A stretch of DNA of 64,000 bases from Arenicella chitinivorans (GTDB lineage: Bacteria > Pseudomonadota > Gammaproteobacteria > Arenicellales > Arenicellaceae). The notes beneath the pieces were generated by a model. The model was given only the letters and a program-made list of their open reading frames with translations, did not search any database and was not told the DNA's origin. The DNA lies in contig NZ_BMXA01000006.1 in assembly GCF_014651515.1 (NCBI RefSeq), positions 62,001 through 126,000 on the forward strand, in the 5' to 3' direction. Position numbers and translations under genes: made by a program. Of this stretch, positions 46,057-55,097 are shown piece after piece; within the stretch, counting starts at the first letter, position 1; each line of letters begins with the position of its first letter.

Positions 46057-46467
46057 ATGCGTCTATTAATTGTCTTTATTACTGGATTGATATTTGGCGC
46101 GGGCCTAGTCATTTCAGAAATGACCAACCCAGCCAAAGTCATCGGCTTCTTGGATATCTTTGGCGAATGGGACCCTTCCCTAGCCTTCGTCATGATCGGT
46201 GCCATAACCGTCACACTGATTGGGTTTCGCATAGTACTCCGCCGTGAATTATCTTGGTTTAAACAACAATTTAAAATCCCGGAAAATCGCCAAATTGATA
46301 GCAAGCTCGTTCTCGGCGCCGTTTTATTCGGACTTGGCTGGGGACTGGTTGGCTTATGTCCAGGGCCAGCGCTGGCGGTGATTTTAGTTCACGCGTCCAG
46401 CACCGGCTTATTCTTTGGTATGATGGTCGCCGGGATGTTTCTGGGTCGCCTCTATATGGATCGCTGA
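46057..46467 (+). CDS. YeeE/YedE family sulfur transporter subunit (PmpB-like)
   Basis: The second half-size YeeE protein, 136 residues with about four helices. It has FGAGLVISEMTNPAKVIGFLD at the N-terminus and FGLGWGLVGLCPGPA, with the single conserved cysteine, near the end, both typical of the PmpB/YedE half. GGAGG stands 9 nt before the ATG. The open frame extends upstream to 45925 but overlaps PmpA and is not used. It is the last gene of the BigR-type operon and is convergent with the ankyrin gene. Confidence 0.9.
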   Translation: MRLLIVFITGLIFGAGLVISEMTNPAKVIGFLDIFGEWDPSLAFVMIGAITVTLIGFRIVLRRELSWFKQQFKIPENRQIDSKLVLGAVLFGLGWGLVGLCPGPALAVILVHASSTGLFFGMMVAGMFLGRLYMDR

Positions 46468-46485
46468 GGAATCAGACACCCGTAC

Positions 46486-48420
46486 TCAGGATTCAGCCTG
46501 TGCATCAAGCTCAGCCGGGTCACCGCCCAGTTGCGAAATGGTCTCGGCATATCGCTGCTTTAAGTGCGCCTTACGTTTCCAAAACTTAGTCAGTCGCCGA
46601 CCTTCTTTTACCGCTATGTCGAGTGCCGTCAGACCCTCTGCATTCCTGACCTTTGGGTCTGCACCTCGCGCCAATAGCAACTTCACCAATTCAGGGTGTG
46701 AACGGCGTGCGGCCAGCATCAACATGGTATTGCCTTTCTTGTTCACATGATCAATATCGACGCCCGCGTTGAGTACAGCGTCGACTGCGCGCGCGGCAAA
46801 TCGCAATTTGCTCTGATACACCTCAGCATACGCGGCCGTCTTCTGTTCAAGAATATTATTGGGAGCAACATAGACAATCGCGTGGTGGCCAGCACTGGAC
46901 GGCTTTCCGGACTCACCTGCTAAGTTTAGCCCATAACTCAGAAGCTGTTTAAATAGCCGGTCAGCGACGATAGCCGCTTCATTGTCATGCTGCTTGGCAA
47001 TAATCGAATACAAATCATAATGTTCGTCAGCGACTGGCAGGGGCTGCTTTAAATCAATCAAGTATTGAATCAGCTCTGGGTTACGGCCTTCCAGCGCATA
47101 TCGCCACACACGCTCCGGTTTGTCTGGCATCAAGATCGACTGACTCTTTAAAAAGCGCACAATATTCGCATCCCCACCCTGCAAAGCCGCAGACATCAAG
47201 ACCTTGCTGTCCCAGTTGGGATATTGTTCTGGCTGAATCGGCTCGAGCAAAGCGCCAGCTTGCGTTAAAGCCTTGAACACTGAGCCGTGACCACCGTAGG
47301 CCGCGGCCAGCAACGGATTCGCGAAATACGCACTTTCCGCACCAACTACCCCATTCGGGTCTGCACCTTTTTCCAATAATGCTTTAACGATATTAAGCTT
47401 GCCCTCCTGCGCTGCTAAGCTGATCGGCATGTCACCACTCGAGGTTGGTCGCGAGACGTCTGCACCGGCATTAAGCAAGTGGAACACCGCGTCGTCATCA
47501 GCATATTGGATCGCTACGTGGAGCGGTTGCTGGTAATATTGCACATCAAAGTTGACTTGACCCTCAGCCCATTTAATCAGCTTGGGCAAGTGGATAGATT
47601 GAGGCGAACTGGCATAATAGTTCATCAGTTCGACATCATGATCCGGGTTCTCACCAAATGGCGTATTCTTCAACTCGGACATCGCGGCAACATAATCTTC
47701 CTGATAGCTATCGCGCCATAACTGGCTGTCATATTCCGGGTATTGTTCCTCATCCGTCATGATCGAGTCGTAAAACCCGGCATAACCGACCTCGCTGTAT
47801 TTACCGGTTTCACAATCAAATAACAAGGATGCGTTGTTATACACGCGTTTGCCGTGCTTGGTAAGTTGCCAATCGTACTCCAGTGATTCACGTGCACCGT
47901 ACGGTTTTCGAACTCGTAATTGCTCGTAATCACAGAGCGCCGCGGTGAGGCCATAGCGCATCGCCTCTTGCAGCGCGGCCGCTCCCTCCTCTGCGCACCA
48001 CTGTGGATCGTCATCTGAATCAGAATTGCTGCGGCAGAGCTTAATATGTAACCGTTCGAAATTGGCCAACGTCATACCCGTCGACTGTGATTGCACGCTG
48101 AGGCGTTCGGCAGCCTTTTCACACAATGACTGTGTGTCATTCGCTTCTTGATCATGAATTGCGAGCTCTAGATTAAGACAGCGTGCCCGATAATCGTTCT
48201 GCAATTCAGTGACATCACCAATCTTCTTATCACTGAATTCCTTGATGCCAGCATCGACCTCTGCCTGTTCGGCCGCAACCTGTTGTTCGTAATCACGGTG
48301 CAACCACCAGCTATACGCATAAACACTGAGGACCGCTAGAACAACGACAAACCAGATGGCATTCCAGATGAATTTAATGACGCCAGCCAAAATAGCGACG
48401 AATTGTTTAAGAAACTTCAA
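46486..48420 (-). CDS. membrane-anchored ankyrin-repeat protein
   Basis: A 644-residue protein with one N-terminal membrane helix (about 12-38, FIWNAIWFVVVLAVLSVYAYSW region). It then has a Cys-containing helical domain (45-280). Ankyrin repeats occur in two blocks: about 300-400 (PLHVAIQYADDDAVFHLLNAG, NIVKALLEKGADPN) and about 560-625 (NTMLMLAARRSHPELVKLLL). The topology suggests a large soluble part on one side of the inner membrane for protein binding. I know no characterised homologue. The 168-bp gap upstream (48421-48588) holds nothing recognisable. Confidence 0.8.
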   Translation of the reverse strand: MKFLKQFVAILAGVIKFIWNAIWFVVVLAVLSVYAYSWWLHRDYEQQVAAEQAEVDAGIKEFSDKKIGDVTELQNDYRARCLNLELAIHDQEANDTQSLCEKAAERLSVQSQSTGMTLANFERLHIKLCRSNSDSDDDPQWCAEEGAAALQEAMRYGLTAALCDYEQLRVRKPYGARESLEYDWQLTKHGKRVYNNASLLFDCETGKYSEVGYAGFYDSIMTDEEQYPEYDSQLWRDSYQEDYVAAMSELKNTPFGENPDHDVELMNYYASSPQSIHLPKLIKWAEGQVNFDVQYYQQPLHVAIQYADDDAVFHLLNAGADVSRPTSSGDMPISLAAQEGKLNIVKALLEKGADPNGVVGAESAYFANPLLAAAYGGHGSVFKALTQAGALLEPIQPEQYPNWDSKVLMSAALQGGDANIVRFLKSQSILMPDKPERVWRYALEGRNPELIQYLIDLKQPLPVADEHYDLYSIIAKQHDNEAAIVADRLFKQLLSYGLNLAGESGKPSSAGHHAIVYVAPNNILEQKTAAYAEVYQSKLRFAARAVDAVLNAGVDIDHVNKKGNTMLMLAARRSHPELVKLLLARGADPKVRNAEGLTALDIAVKEGRRLTKFWKRKAHLKQRYAETISQLGGDPAELDAQAES

Positions 48421-48588
48421 GGTAAAAAACTCCGTTTAACTTAGGTTTGGACACTGCAACACCCAATATCCGATAACTGTTTAGCGCCCGCACCCAAGCA
48501 GCGAGACACACCGCATCAGCATACTTTCCACATCCCAAGGTTGGAATTCTAGCCTTTGAGGCGGAACAATACCACCTTAGACATCCGC

Positions 48589-49326
48589 TCACGTGACACA
48601 GAAGACCAAATTGATAAGCTGAGGATATGCGCGCAAAAACTCAGAAGACACCCAATACGGCGCGGAGATAATTAACAACCCTCCACAGACAAAAAACACA
48701 CCGGCAGCCATCTGTACTCCGCGATGCTTTACAATTTCTTGGAGCCGCTTAAACAACATGCCAGATAACACTAACGAGGGCATCGTGCCGAGACCAAAAC
48801 CTAAGGTGATCATACCGGCATCCACTAAGTTATTGGTAAACACCGTGGTGAGCAACACTGCATAGACCAAGCCGCATGGGATTAAGCCCCAAATCATTCC
48901 GTTGAGCAACGTGCGCAATGGCGTGCTGACAATTTCATTGTGCGGTTTAATGCCGCGGCTGGCAATGCGCCACATACCCGTTCCAAATTGCTCTAGAAAA
49001 CGGAACGGTCTAGACTGTCGCAAAATAAAGTGGACCCCAATCAACAAAACCACACTGCCAGTAAATAAGCGCACTGCTCGAATCATTGTCGGTGTATTGA
49101 CCTGACTCAAAACGGAAAGGCCCAGCAAACTCAATACGACGCCCAGAGTGAGATACATCACCACGCGCCCCGCATTGAGCAACAATAAATGATGAAAAAG
49201 CTGGACGCGTGACAATAACACAAAGCTGGGTTGACTCTGCAACGCTACCTGAATACCACCACACATACCTGCACAATGTGCGCTGCCAACCAGTCCAAGA
49301 ATGAGTGCGGACCAAAATGTCATCAT
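48589..49326 (-). CDS. SafE/TauE-like membrane protein of the cbb3 assembly cluster
   Basis: A 245-residue polytopic protein of the DsbD-like/TauE-SafE superfamily. It opens GLVGSAHCAGMCGGIQVAL; the HCxxMCGG motif is typical of the version encoded beside ccoGHIS in Gammaproteobacteria, where a role in copper supply or oxidase maturation is suspected. Six helices are visible, including LNGMIWGLIPCGLVYAVLL with a conserved Pro-Cys. It is the last gene of the cco assembly set, 39 bp after ccoS. It is not a proven sulfite exporter. Confidence 0.85.
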   Translation of the reverse strand: MMTFWSALILGLVGSAHCAGMCGGIQVALQSQPSFVLLSRVQLFHHLLLLNAGRVVMYLTLGVVLSLLGLSVLSQVNTPTMIRAVRLFTGSVVLLIGVHFILRQSRPFRFLEQFGTGMWRIASRGIKPHNEIVSTPLRTLLNGMIWGLIPCGLVYAVLLTTVFTNNLVDAGMITLGFGLGTMPSLVLSGMLFKRLQEIVKHRGVQMAAGVFFVCGGLLIISAPYWVSSEFLRAYPQLINLVFCVT

Positions 49327-49365
49327 GAACCCTGCTGGCTATTTATGCCATCAACATCAACCGAC

Positions 49366-49518
49366 TCAGTCGTTGGTACTGGGTTCATCGTCGAGAATAG
49401 ATAAAGCCGGTGAATCTAGATCATCAAATTGGCCACTGCGTGTCGCCCAAAAAAATGCGCCAATCGCAACAACCACCAAAAGCAGACTCAACGGAATCAA
49501 AAGAAAGATAATTTCCAT
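49366..49518 (-). CDS. ccoS: cbb3-type oxidase maturation protein CcoS
   Basis: A 50-residue single-pass membrane protein: MEIIFLLIPLSLLLVVVAIG, then AFFWATRSGQFDDLD, the CcoS signature. CcoS is needed for cofactor insertion into the cbb3 oxidase. The product is short but complete and starts 5 bp after the ccoI stop. Confidence 0.93.
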   Translation of the reverse strand: MEIIFLLIPLSLLLVVVAIGAFFWATRSGQFDDLDSPALSILDDEPSTND

Positions 49519-49523
49519 ACGTA

Positions 49524-52163
49524 TCAATTGCCATCCTCGTTGCTGAAACTTGAGCGTTTATGTGTTTTCACTGCACGGGAAATCCGCAAGGTATTCAAGA
49601 CCACCAACAAAGAACTCAGTGACATACCGATCGCTGCTAGCCAAGGCGTTAAAAGCCCAGCCGCCGCCACCGGCAGCGCGATACCATTATACGCGATAGC
49701 CCACCACTTGTTCTGTTGTGTGATCAGTTCTGTCTTATTCGCCACAGCAATCAGGTTGTGCAGCTGATTTAGGCTGCCATTCAGCAAAACGATATCCGCA
49801 TTACTCATGGCCAAATCACTGCCGGATGACATGGCTAAACTCAAATCTGCTGCGGCCAAGACCGGTGCATCATTCACACCATCGCCAAGCATGGCAACTT
49901 TCTCGCCTTGATCGTGCAGTCGATTCAAGATAGCGACTTTTTGCTCCGGTGTCGCTTGAGCATAGTAGGCGCTCACACCCAAGTTTTTAGCCACGTCGGC
50001 CACACTGCTAACCCGGTCACCACTGAGTATGGCTGTCTTAGCCTGCTGCGTCGTCAGCCAGTTGACGGCGTCTCGGCTAGTAGCGCGCAATGCATCCTGC
50101 AGATAAAAGATCGCGTGTAATCCGTACCCCGCTTCTCCCAAAGTAACTATACTGGTATGGACACAATCATCGAGTAGTGCAACTGAGGACGTGTCCGCTA
50201 GAGCGAGTTTGCTTGTAACCCAACTTAACTGACCCAGATAAAAGCGCTGGTGGCCCACCGTCGCGGCCACGCCAAAACCCGTTTCTTCATAGAAATTCGT
50301 GGCCTCAGCACTGACCGTAATACCCTGAAACGCCGCTGAAAGCACATGGTCAGACTGCTGTTCAAGGCTAGCAGCGATTGCCAAACATTGCTGCTCCGTC
50401 AGCGAACTCAAGCGCTGTACGGCCACCAACTCCGGTCGACCACGGGTCAGAGTGCCTGTTTTGTCAAAACACCACAGGGTGACGCGCCGCACAGTGTGCA
50501 GCGCATTTGGGTTACTGACTAAAACACCGAGGCGACGTAGAACGCGAATCGACGCGCTGCGCGCCACCGGCGCGGCTAATGAGAACGCGCAGGGGCACGA
50601 TGCGACCAACATGGCCAGGCAAACCTCAAAAATCCGAGTAGAATCCAACCAATACCATACGCCGCCAACCATCACGGTGATAGTGAGAATCGCGAACACA
50701 AAATGGTGGCTCAAAGTCTCCACCCAGTGCGCCTGCTCTTTGGCGTGTCGGTCGGCGCTTTGCAATAAGTTTTCAATGCGTGCGATAGACGAGTCTGCCC
50801 AACCCGAACGCGACTCGATCAAGACCTTGCCGCTTACCACGCGGCTAGCGGCAGAAAGTGCATCCCCTGCCTCACGTACCACTGGATCTGGCTCCCCGGT
50901 AATGGTTGACTCATCGATCTGCGCGACCCCATCCAACACCTGAGCATCGAAGGGCACGATGTCATTCGTGTTCAGCTTAAGCCGGTCACCAACCGCCACC
51001 TGTTGCGGTTGGATATCCAGGGTCTGTACTCGACCAGACGCGCCACAACGGTCGATGCGAATCCGTGCTGGAAGCAGTCCGACCACTTCGTCCGGTGCGC
51101 CTAACACCCGGTGTCGGACTTGCATTTCCACAAATCGTCCCAGCGAGAGAAAAAAAGTAAACATGACCGCCGAATCGAAATACACGTGCGTATTATTGCC
51201 AGCCAACACAGTGTAAACGCTCGAAGCATATGCTGCGCCGATGGCTAATGCGACAGGCACATCCATACCCATGCGTCGATGCTGAAGATCGCGTAATGCA
51301 TTGCTAAAAAATGGTTTTGCGGAATAGAACACCACCGCGGTCGCCACCAACAGACTGACAAGATGAAAATAGCGCTGATAGAGCGCAGGGAGGCTGTCGC
51401 CGTGCACATACGTCGCAACCGCAAATGTCATCACTTGCATGCTACCTAACCCAGCCACAAGAATTCGTTTTAACGCCAACAGCCGTTCGCCTCGCTGATG
51501 CGCTACCCGACTCGCATAATCCCCAATCTTAGCCGGTTGGGGTTGGTACCCCAGTTGCGCAATGGCCGCGACCAGAAGCGCTAACGAAGTTTCGGTCTCG
51601 GGTACGTCCAACGTGACCGTCCCGCTGCCAACATCCACATGCACGCGGGCCGATTGGCATTGGTGCGTTATCGTACGCTCAATCAACCAAGAACAGCTAG
51701 CACAATACAAACCGGCCACGTTCAATCTTAGTGTCCGTTTGCCCTGCGTATCGACAATCAGATACTCGTCTGCATCCGTCACGGAATCCAAATACTGCCA
51801 ACGCTGCGCCAGTACTGCTAATGGCGCTAATGAATCGGCGCGGGCGACACGGGCGTAAAACGCATCTGGGTCTCGTGACTGCCGGTGCTGATAAAACTGT
51901 TGCAAACCAGAGCCCGTAATCAGTTCCGCGGCGGCTTTACACCCAAGACAACACATCGGTTGGCTGACTCCCTCGATTTCCAGACGGATATCAGTATACC
52001 TGGGCACCGGCTCATGGCAATGAAAGCAACGCACGTCTACACTGCATTCCCCCGTCACACCTTGACTTTGTCGCCGACCGGCTTGTGCAACGCCATGAGG
52101 CAGAGAAAACGACGGCTTTATCACGGGGTTATTCGCTCGACACGGGCACCAACTGAGGTGCAT
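49524..52163 (-). CDS. ccoI: copper-translocating P1B-type ATPase CcoI/FixI
   Basis: It pumps copper for assembly of the cbb3 oxidase. In order it has a cysteine-rich N-terminal domain (CFHCHEPVP, QPMCCLGCKAA), an HMA domain with YCASCS, eight membrane helices, TITGEPDP, the ion-binding ASCPCAFSLA, the phosphorylation site FDKTGTLTRG, and the GDGVNDAPVLA hinge. The start is uncertain: ATG 52163 gives 879 residues but overlaps the ccoH-like gene by 35 bp and adds about 40 atypical residues; a GTG further in (for example 52124) may be used. Confidence 0.95.
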   Translation of the reverse strand: MHLSWCPCRANNPVIKPSFSLPHGVAQAGRRQSQGVTGECSVDVRCFHCHEPVPRYTDIRLEIEGVSQPMCCLGCKAAAELITGSGLQQFYQHRQSRDPDAFYARVARADSLAPLAVLAQRWQYLDSVTDADEYLIVDTQGKRTLRLNVAGLYCASCSWLIERTITHQCQSARVHVDVGSGTVTLDVPETETSLALLVAAIAQLGYQPQPAKIGDYASRVAHQRGERLLALKRILVAGLGSMQVMTFAVATYVHGDSLPALYQRYFHLVSLLVATAVVFYSAKPFFSNALRDLQHRRMGMDVPVALAIGAAYASSVYTVLAGNNTHVYFDSAVMFTFFLSLGRFVEMQVRHRVLGAPDEVVGLLPARIRIDRCGASGRVQTLDIQPQQVAVGDRLKLNTNDIVPFDAQVLDGVAQIDESTITGEPDPVVREAGDALSAASRVVSGKVLIESRSGWADSSIARIENLLQSADRHAKEQAHWVETLSHHFVFAILTITVMVGGVWYWLDSTRIFEVCLAMLVASCPCAFSLAAPVARSASIRVLRRLGVLVSNPNALHTVRRVTLWCFDKTGTLTRGRPELVAVQRLSSLTEQQCLAIAASLEQQSDHVLSAAFQGITVSAEATNFYEETGFGVAATVGHQRFYLGQLSWVTSKLALADTSSVALLDDCVHTSIVTLGEAGYGLHAIFYLQDALRATSRDAVNWLTTQQAKTAILSGDRVSSVADVAKNLGVSAYYAQATPEQKVAILNRLHDQGEKVAMLGDGVNDAPVLAAADLSLAMSSGSDLAMSNADIVLLNGSLNQLHNLIAVANKTELITQQNKWWAIAYNGIALPVAAAGLLTPWLAAIGMSLSSLLVVLNTLRISRAVKTHKRSSFSNEDGN

Positions 52164-52302
52164 TTTGATGCGCGATGGTCACCGTTACCATGGACGCCAC
52201 AACCACAATCAGCGGCAATGCGATCACTAACCACACCATCATATATTGGTACCATGGCTTAACGTCGGCTTGCGGTTCAGTGCCATCTATTCGACTCAAC
52301 AT
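52129..52302 (-). CDS. ccoH: short FixH/CcoH-like membrane protein
   Basis: A 57-residue protein in the ccoH position between ccoG and ccoI. It reads MLSRIDGTEPQADVKPWYQY and then VWLVIALPLIVVVASMVTVTIA, the N-terminal membrane anchor of FixH, followed by only about a dozen residues. FixH is usually about 150 residues with a periplasmic domain, so this is a truncated or minimal version. The reading frame is clean and its end overlaps the ccoI frame. In the family, the anchor contacts the oxidase during assembly. Confidence 0.75.
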   Translation of the reverse strand: MLSRIDGTEPQADVKPWYQYMMVWLVIALPLIVVVASMVTVTIAHQNAPQLVPVSSE

Positions 52303-52335
52303 AACATTCCTCTAACGACAAATTGTCGGCTTAAC

Positions 52336-53757
52336 TTAACGTTCTGGACCCCAGAACCGGGTTTCCTCTATGACGGTTTCAGGTTGGTCACCTCGGGTTT
52401 CCTCAAACCCCAATTCAATAACTTGCGAGCGTTTAAACTCAGCAGTCTCTGGCAGTTGAACAAGCACCGTGAACTCACCAATCTGGCCCGCGGGAACGAG
52501 CCTTGAATTGCCATCCGCTTCCGGCTTTGCCCATACGGCAGTCGCCCCCTCTAACCCACTCACCGTGACAATATACGATTGATGGTGCTGACTTTTGTTC
52601 ATAACCCGTACCTGAAAACTGTTCTCAATGGCATTATTATCAGCCCATCGAAAAAACGCGTTTCGATCTCGCAGTACATCCACCTGAAAGCTACTGCGCA
52701 TTGCCAAAGCGACAATAAACCCAGTAAAAACCAAGGCCAGCAAAGACGCGTAGATGATGACCCGAGGCCGCAACAAGGTTTGCCCTAAAGACTTATGGGC
52801 ACCTTGATCTTGGGCTTCGGTACTGTACTTGATCAACCCTGTCGGTAGACCAACCTTAGTCATCACCTCGTCGCAACCATCGATGCACGCTGCACAAGCG
52901 ATACATTCGTATTGCAGTCCGTCGCGAATATCAATACCGGTCGGACACACCTGCACACAGATACCACAGTCGATGCAGTCGCCAGCTTTTGTATCGGCAC
53001 CTTCTTTACGTCGCTTTCCGCGGGAGCGCGGTTCACCGCGCTCAGTGTCGTATGCGACAATCAGCGTGTCCTTGTCAAACATAGCGCTCTGAAAACGCGC
53101 GTATGGGCACATGTATTTACACACTTGTTCTCGCATAAAACCGGCATTACCATAAGTAGCAAAGCCGTAGAAAAGGACCCAAAACAGGGCCCAACCACCA
53201 ACCTGAAACTGCGCAAATTCAACCACCAGCTCCCGAATCGGTTGAAAATAGCCGACAAAGGTGAGACCGGTGAACAAGGCAAAACTAATCCACAATACCT
53301 GCTTGGTAATGCGTTTGCGGGCTTTCATCCAACTCATTGGTGCGCTGGCCAGCTTCATTTGCTGTGCTCGAGTACCTTCGACCCAACGCTCCATCCAGAT
53401 GAATGCCTCGGTCCACACCGTTTGCGGGCAGGCGTAGCCACACCAAACTCGACCAGCGATTGCGGTGAAAAAGAACAAGGACAAGCCAGCTAAGATCAAC
53501 AATAAAGTCAGAAAAATGAAGTCCTGAGGCCAAAAGGTCAAAAAGAAGATGTGGAACTTACGCGCCGGCAGATCGAACAAAACTGCCTGACGGCCATCCC
53601 AGTTGATCCAAGGCAACGCGTAATACAGCCCCAGTAAGGTGTAAACACTGGCTACCCGCAGACGCTGGAAACGACCGGTGGTCTCACGCGGATAAATCTT
53701 ATCGCTCTTTTCATATAACTTAACTTCAACCGGAATTTCTTGCACAGACTTACTCAT
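52336..53757 (-). CDS. ccoG: cytochrome c oxidase accessory protein CcoG (4Fe-4S)
   Basis: A 473-residue membrane protein with two ferredoxin-like clusters, GDCIDCGICVQVCPTGID and YECIACAACIDGCDEVM, and the upstream CGYACPQTVW and CKYMCPYARF motifs. CcoG reduces Cu2+ to Cu+ for the cbb3 catalytic centre. It has about five helices and a C-terminal Ig-like domain (from about 360). ATG 53757 has AAGGG about 9 nt upstream and overlaps the 98-aa gene by 8 bp. Confidence 0.95.
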   Translation of the reverse strand: MSKSVQEIPVEVKLYEKSDKIYPRETTGRFQRLRVASVYTLLGLYYALPWINWDGRQAVLFDLPARKFHIFFLTFWPQDFIFLTLLLILAGLSLFFFTAIAGRVWCGYACPQTVWTEAFIWMERWVEGTRAQQMKLASAPMSWMKARKRITKQVLWISFALFTGLTFVGYFQPIRELVVEFAQFQVGGWALFWVLFYGFATYGNAGFMREQVCKYMCPYARFQSAMFDKDTLIVAYDTERGEPRSRGKRRKEGADTKAGDCIDCGICVQVCPTGIDIRDGLQYECIACAACIDGCDEVMTKVGLPTGLIKYSTEAQDQGAHKSLGQTLLRPRVIIYASLLALVFTGFIVALAMRSSFQVDVLRDRNAFFRWADNNAIENSFQVRVMNKSQHHQSYIVTVSGLEGATAVWAKPEADGNSRLVPAGQIGEFTVLVQLPETAEFKRSQVIELGFEETRGDQPETVIEETRFWGPER

Positions 53758-54046
53758 GGTGTTCGCCCTTGGTCTGAGGCTCAATGTCGTTAGACGGTTT
53801 GCCGGATTGCAGCAGCCAGGTCACGATCCAACCGTTCAACATCAGCAGAATCCAGAACAACAGAAACCCGATGCTGTACCCCGAAGTCCGATCCAAGGTC
53901 ATCGGAAAGGTGGCCAGTTGTGACAGTGACTCAGGATCGAATGTGGCAAAGAACAACATGGTCGCAATCGCGGCCGATAGGAATGACACCCAGACGACGA
54001 CGCCAAGACGAATCAACTGCCTGGATGGTGCACGCGATTGTTCCAT
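53750..54046 (-). CDS. small membrane protein between ccoP and ccoG
   Basis: A 98-residue protein with two membrane helices (about 12-33 and 58-80; VVVWVSFLSAAIATMLFFATFDP, GFLLFWILLMLNGWIVTWLL) and a charged C-terminus. Similar unnamed proteins are common at this place in gammaproteobacterial cco operons. It starts 3 bp after ccoP and overlaps ccoG by 8 bp, so it is probably translated with them. No function is known to me. Confidence 0.8.
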   Translation of the reverse strand: MEQSRAPSRQLIRLGVVVWVSFLSAAIATMLFFATFDPESLSQLATFPMTLDRTSGYSIGFLLFWILLMLNGWIVTWLLQSGKPSNDIEPQTKGEHHE

Positions 54047-54049
54047 CGT

Positions 54050-54940
54050 CTACTCCCCGACCTCTGTGCGCTGGCCGAGAGACGTCACATACGCTGTCAG
54101 CAATTTGATCTCATTCTCACTCAACGCATTCTTAAAACTTGGCATATTCCCTTGTATGCCATTACGCAGGACGTGCTCGATATCGGCTTCACGGGGGCCG
54201 TGCAACCAGATATCATCGGTCAAATTTGGTGCACCAATTGCTTGATTACCCTTACCATCTGGGCCATGACAGGCAGCACAAACGCCGAACAATGACTCAC
54301 CGCGCTGAATGGCATAGTCTGTCACGTCTTTACGTCCAGCCATGTGCTGAACATACAGCGCTAAAACAGTTACGTCCGCGCCCTTGAGACGCAAGTTCGG
54401 CATAACGCCAGCTCGACCGTCGGTGATTGAGGTTAAAATCGTTTCTGGTTCACCACCATACAACCAATCGCTATCGGTCAGGTTCGGAAATCCTTTTGCA
54501 CCACGGGCATCAGAGCCGTGACAGGTGGCGCAATTGTTAGCAAACAAACGCTCACCCGTTTCCATGGCCTTGGCATTGCCCGCCAACATCGGCACTGTGT
54601 AGTCGGCGAATTCGGCAAAAAATTCGTCCTGTTGTTCCCGGTTCACTTCTTTTGCGCTGTTGAACTGCTCCATTTGTGACCAGTTTAACGTGCCCTCGTA
54701 AGACCCAAGCCCCGGATACAAAACCAGATACACACCTGCAAAAATAATGGTCAGCACGAACAAGCCTAACCACCAGCGAGGTAACGGGTTATTTAACTCC
54801 TCAATGCCGTCCCATTTGTGACCGGTCGTTTCAGCTTCGTTCATACCGTTCGAACGGCTGGTGGCCAAGAGTAGCCAGACCATTGCCAAAATATTACCAA
54901 CCACCAAAATGATGATGAAAATACTCCAAAAATTAGTCAT
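54050..54940 (-). CDS. ccoP: cbb3-type cytochrome c oxidase subunit III (diheme) CcoP
   Basis: A membrane-anchored diheme cytochrome c, 296 residues, that feeds electrons to CcoN. It has two N-terminal helices ([16 protein letters not shown] and WWLGLFVLTIIFAGVYLV), then two heme-binding motifs, CATCHGSD and CAACHGPD, each with a later axial Met (GVMPNLRLKG, NMPSFKNALS). The length is normal. It overlaps ccoQ by 8 bp. Confidence 0.96.
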   Translation of the reverse strand: MTNFWSIFIIILVVGNILAMVWLLLATSRSNGMNEAETTGHKWDGIEELNNPLPRWWLGLFVLTIIFAGVYLVLYPGLGSYEGTLNWSQMEQFNSAKEVNREQQDEFFAEFADYTVPMLAGNAKAMETGERLFANNCATCHGSDARGAKGFPNLTDSDWLYGGEPETILTSITDGRAGVMPNLRLKGADVTVLALYVQHMAGRKDVTDYAIQRGESLFGVCAACHGPDGKGNQAIGAPNLTDDIWLHGPREADIEHVLRNGIQGNMPSFKNALSENEIKLLTAYVTSLGQRTEVGE

Positions 54941-55097
54941 GCTCTGTTACCTCATTGGTTTCCTGTGTCGTTTCCAACGGTAATTGCGCCATGTGGTCGA
55001 ACTTGGATTTATTCCGACTGCTCCAGGCCCAAACCCAAATACCCAGAAATATGACAATCAAGACACCAGTCATCACACCGTTAAAGATCGAGATCAT
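54933..55097 (-). CDS. ccoQ: cbb3-type oxidase subunit IV CcoQ
   Basis: A 54-residue single-pass protein: [20 protein letters not shown], then [20 protein letters not shown]. This matches CcoQ/FixQ in size, position and the Trp-rich end of the helix. It stabilises the oxidase complex. Its ATG overlaps the ccoO stop as ATGA and its end overlaps ccoP. Confidence 0.92.
   Translation of the reverse strand: MISIFNGVMTGVLIVIFLGIWVWAWSSRNKSKFDHMAQLPLETTQETNEVTEHD

Noticed and set aside
48407-48592. 61-aa frame upstream of the ankyrin gene
   Set aside because: It has no ribosome site, overlaps the ankyrin start and has no recognisable features.
48589-49326. TauE/SafE protein as a sulfite exporter of the sulfide module
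   Set aside because: Its HCxxMCGG motif and place after ccoS mark it as the version tied to cbb3 oxidase assembly.
52912-53493. 193-aa frame antisense to ccoG
   Set aside because: CcoG has both ferredoxin motifs on the other strand; the antisense product shows no family signal.
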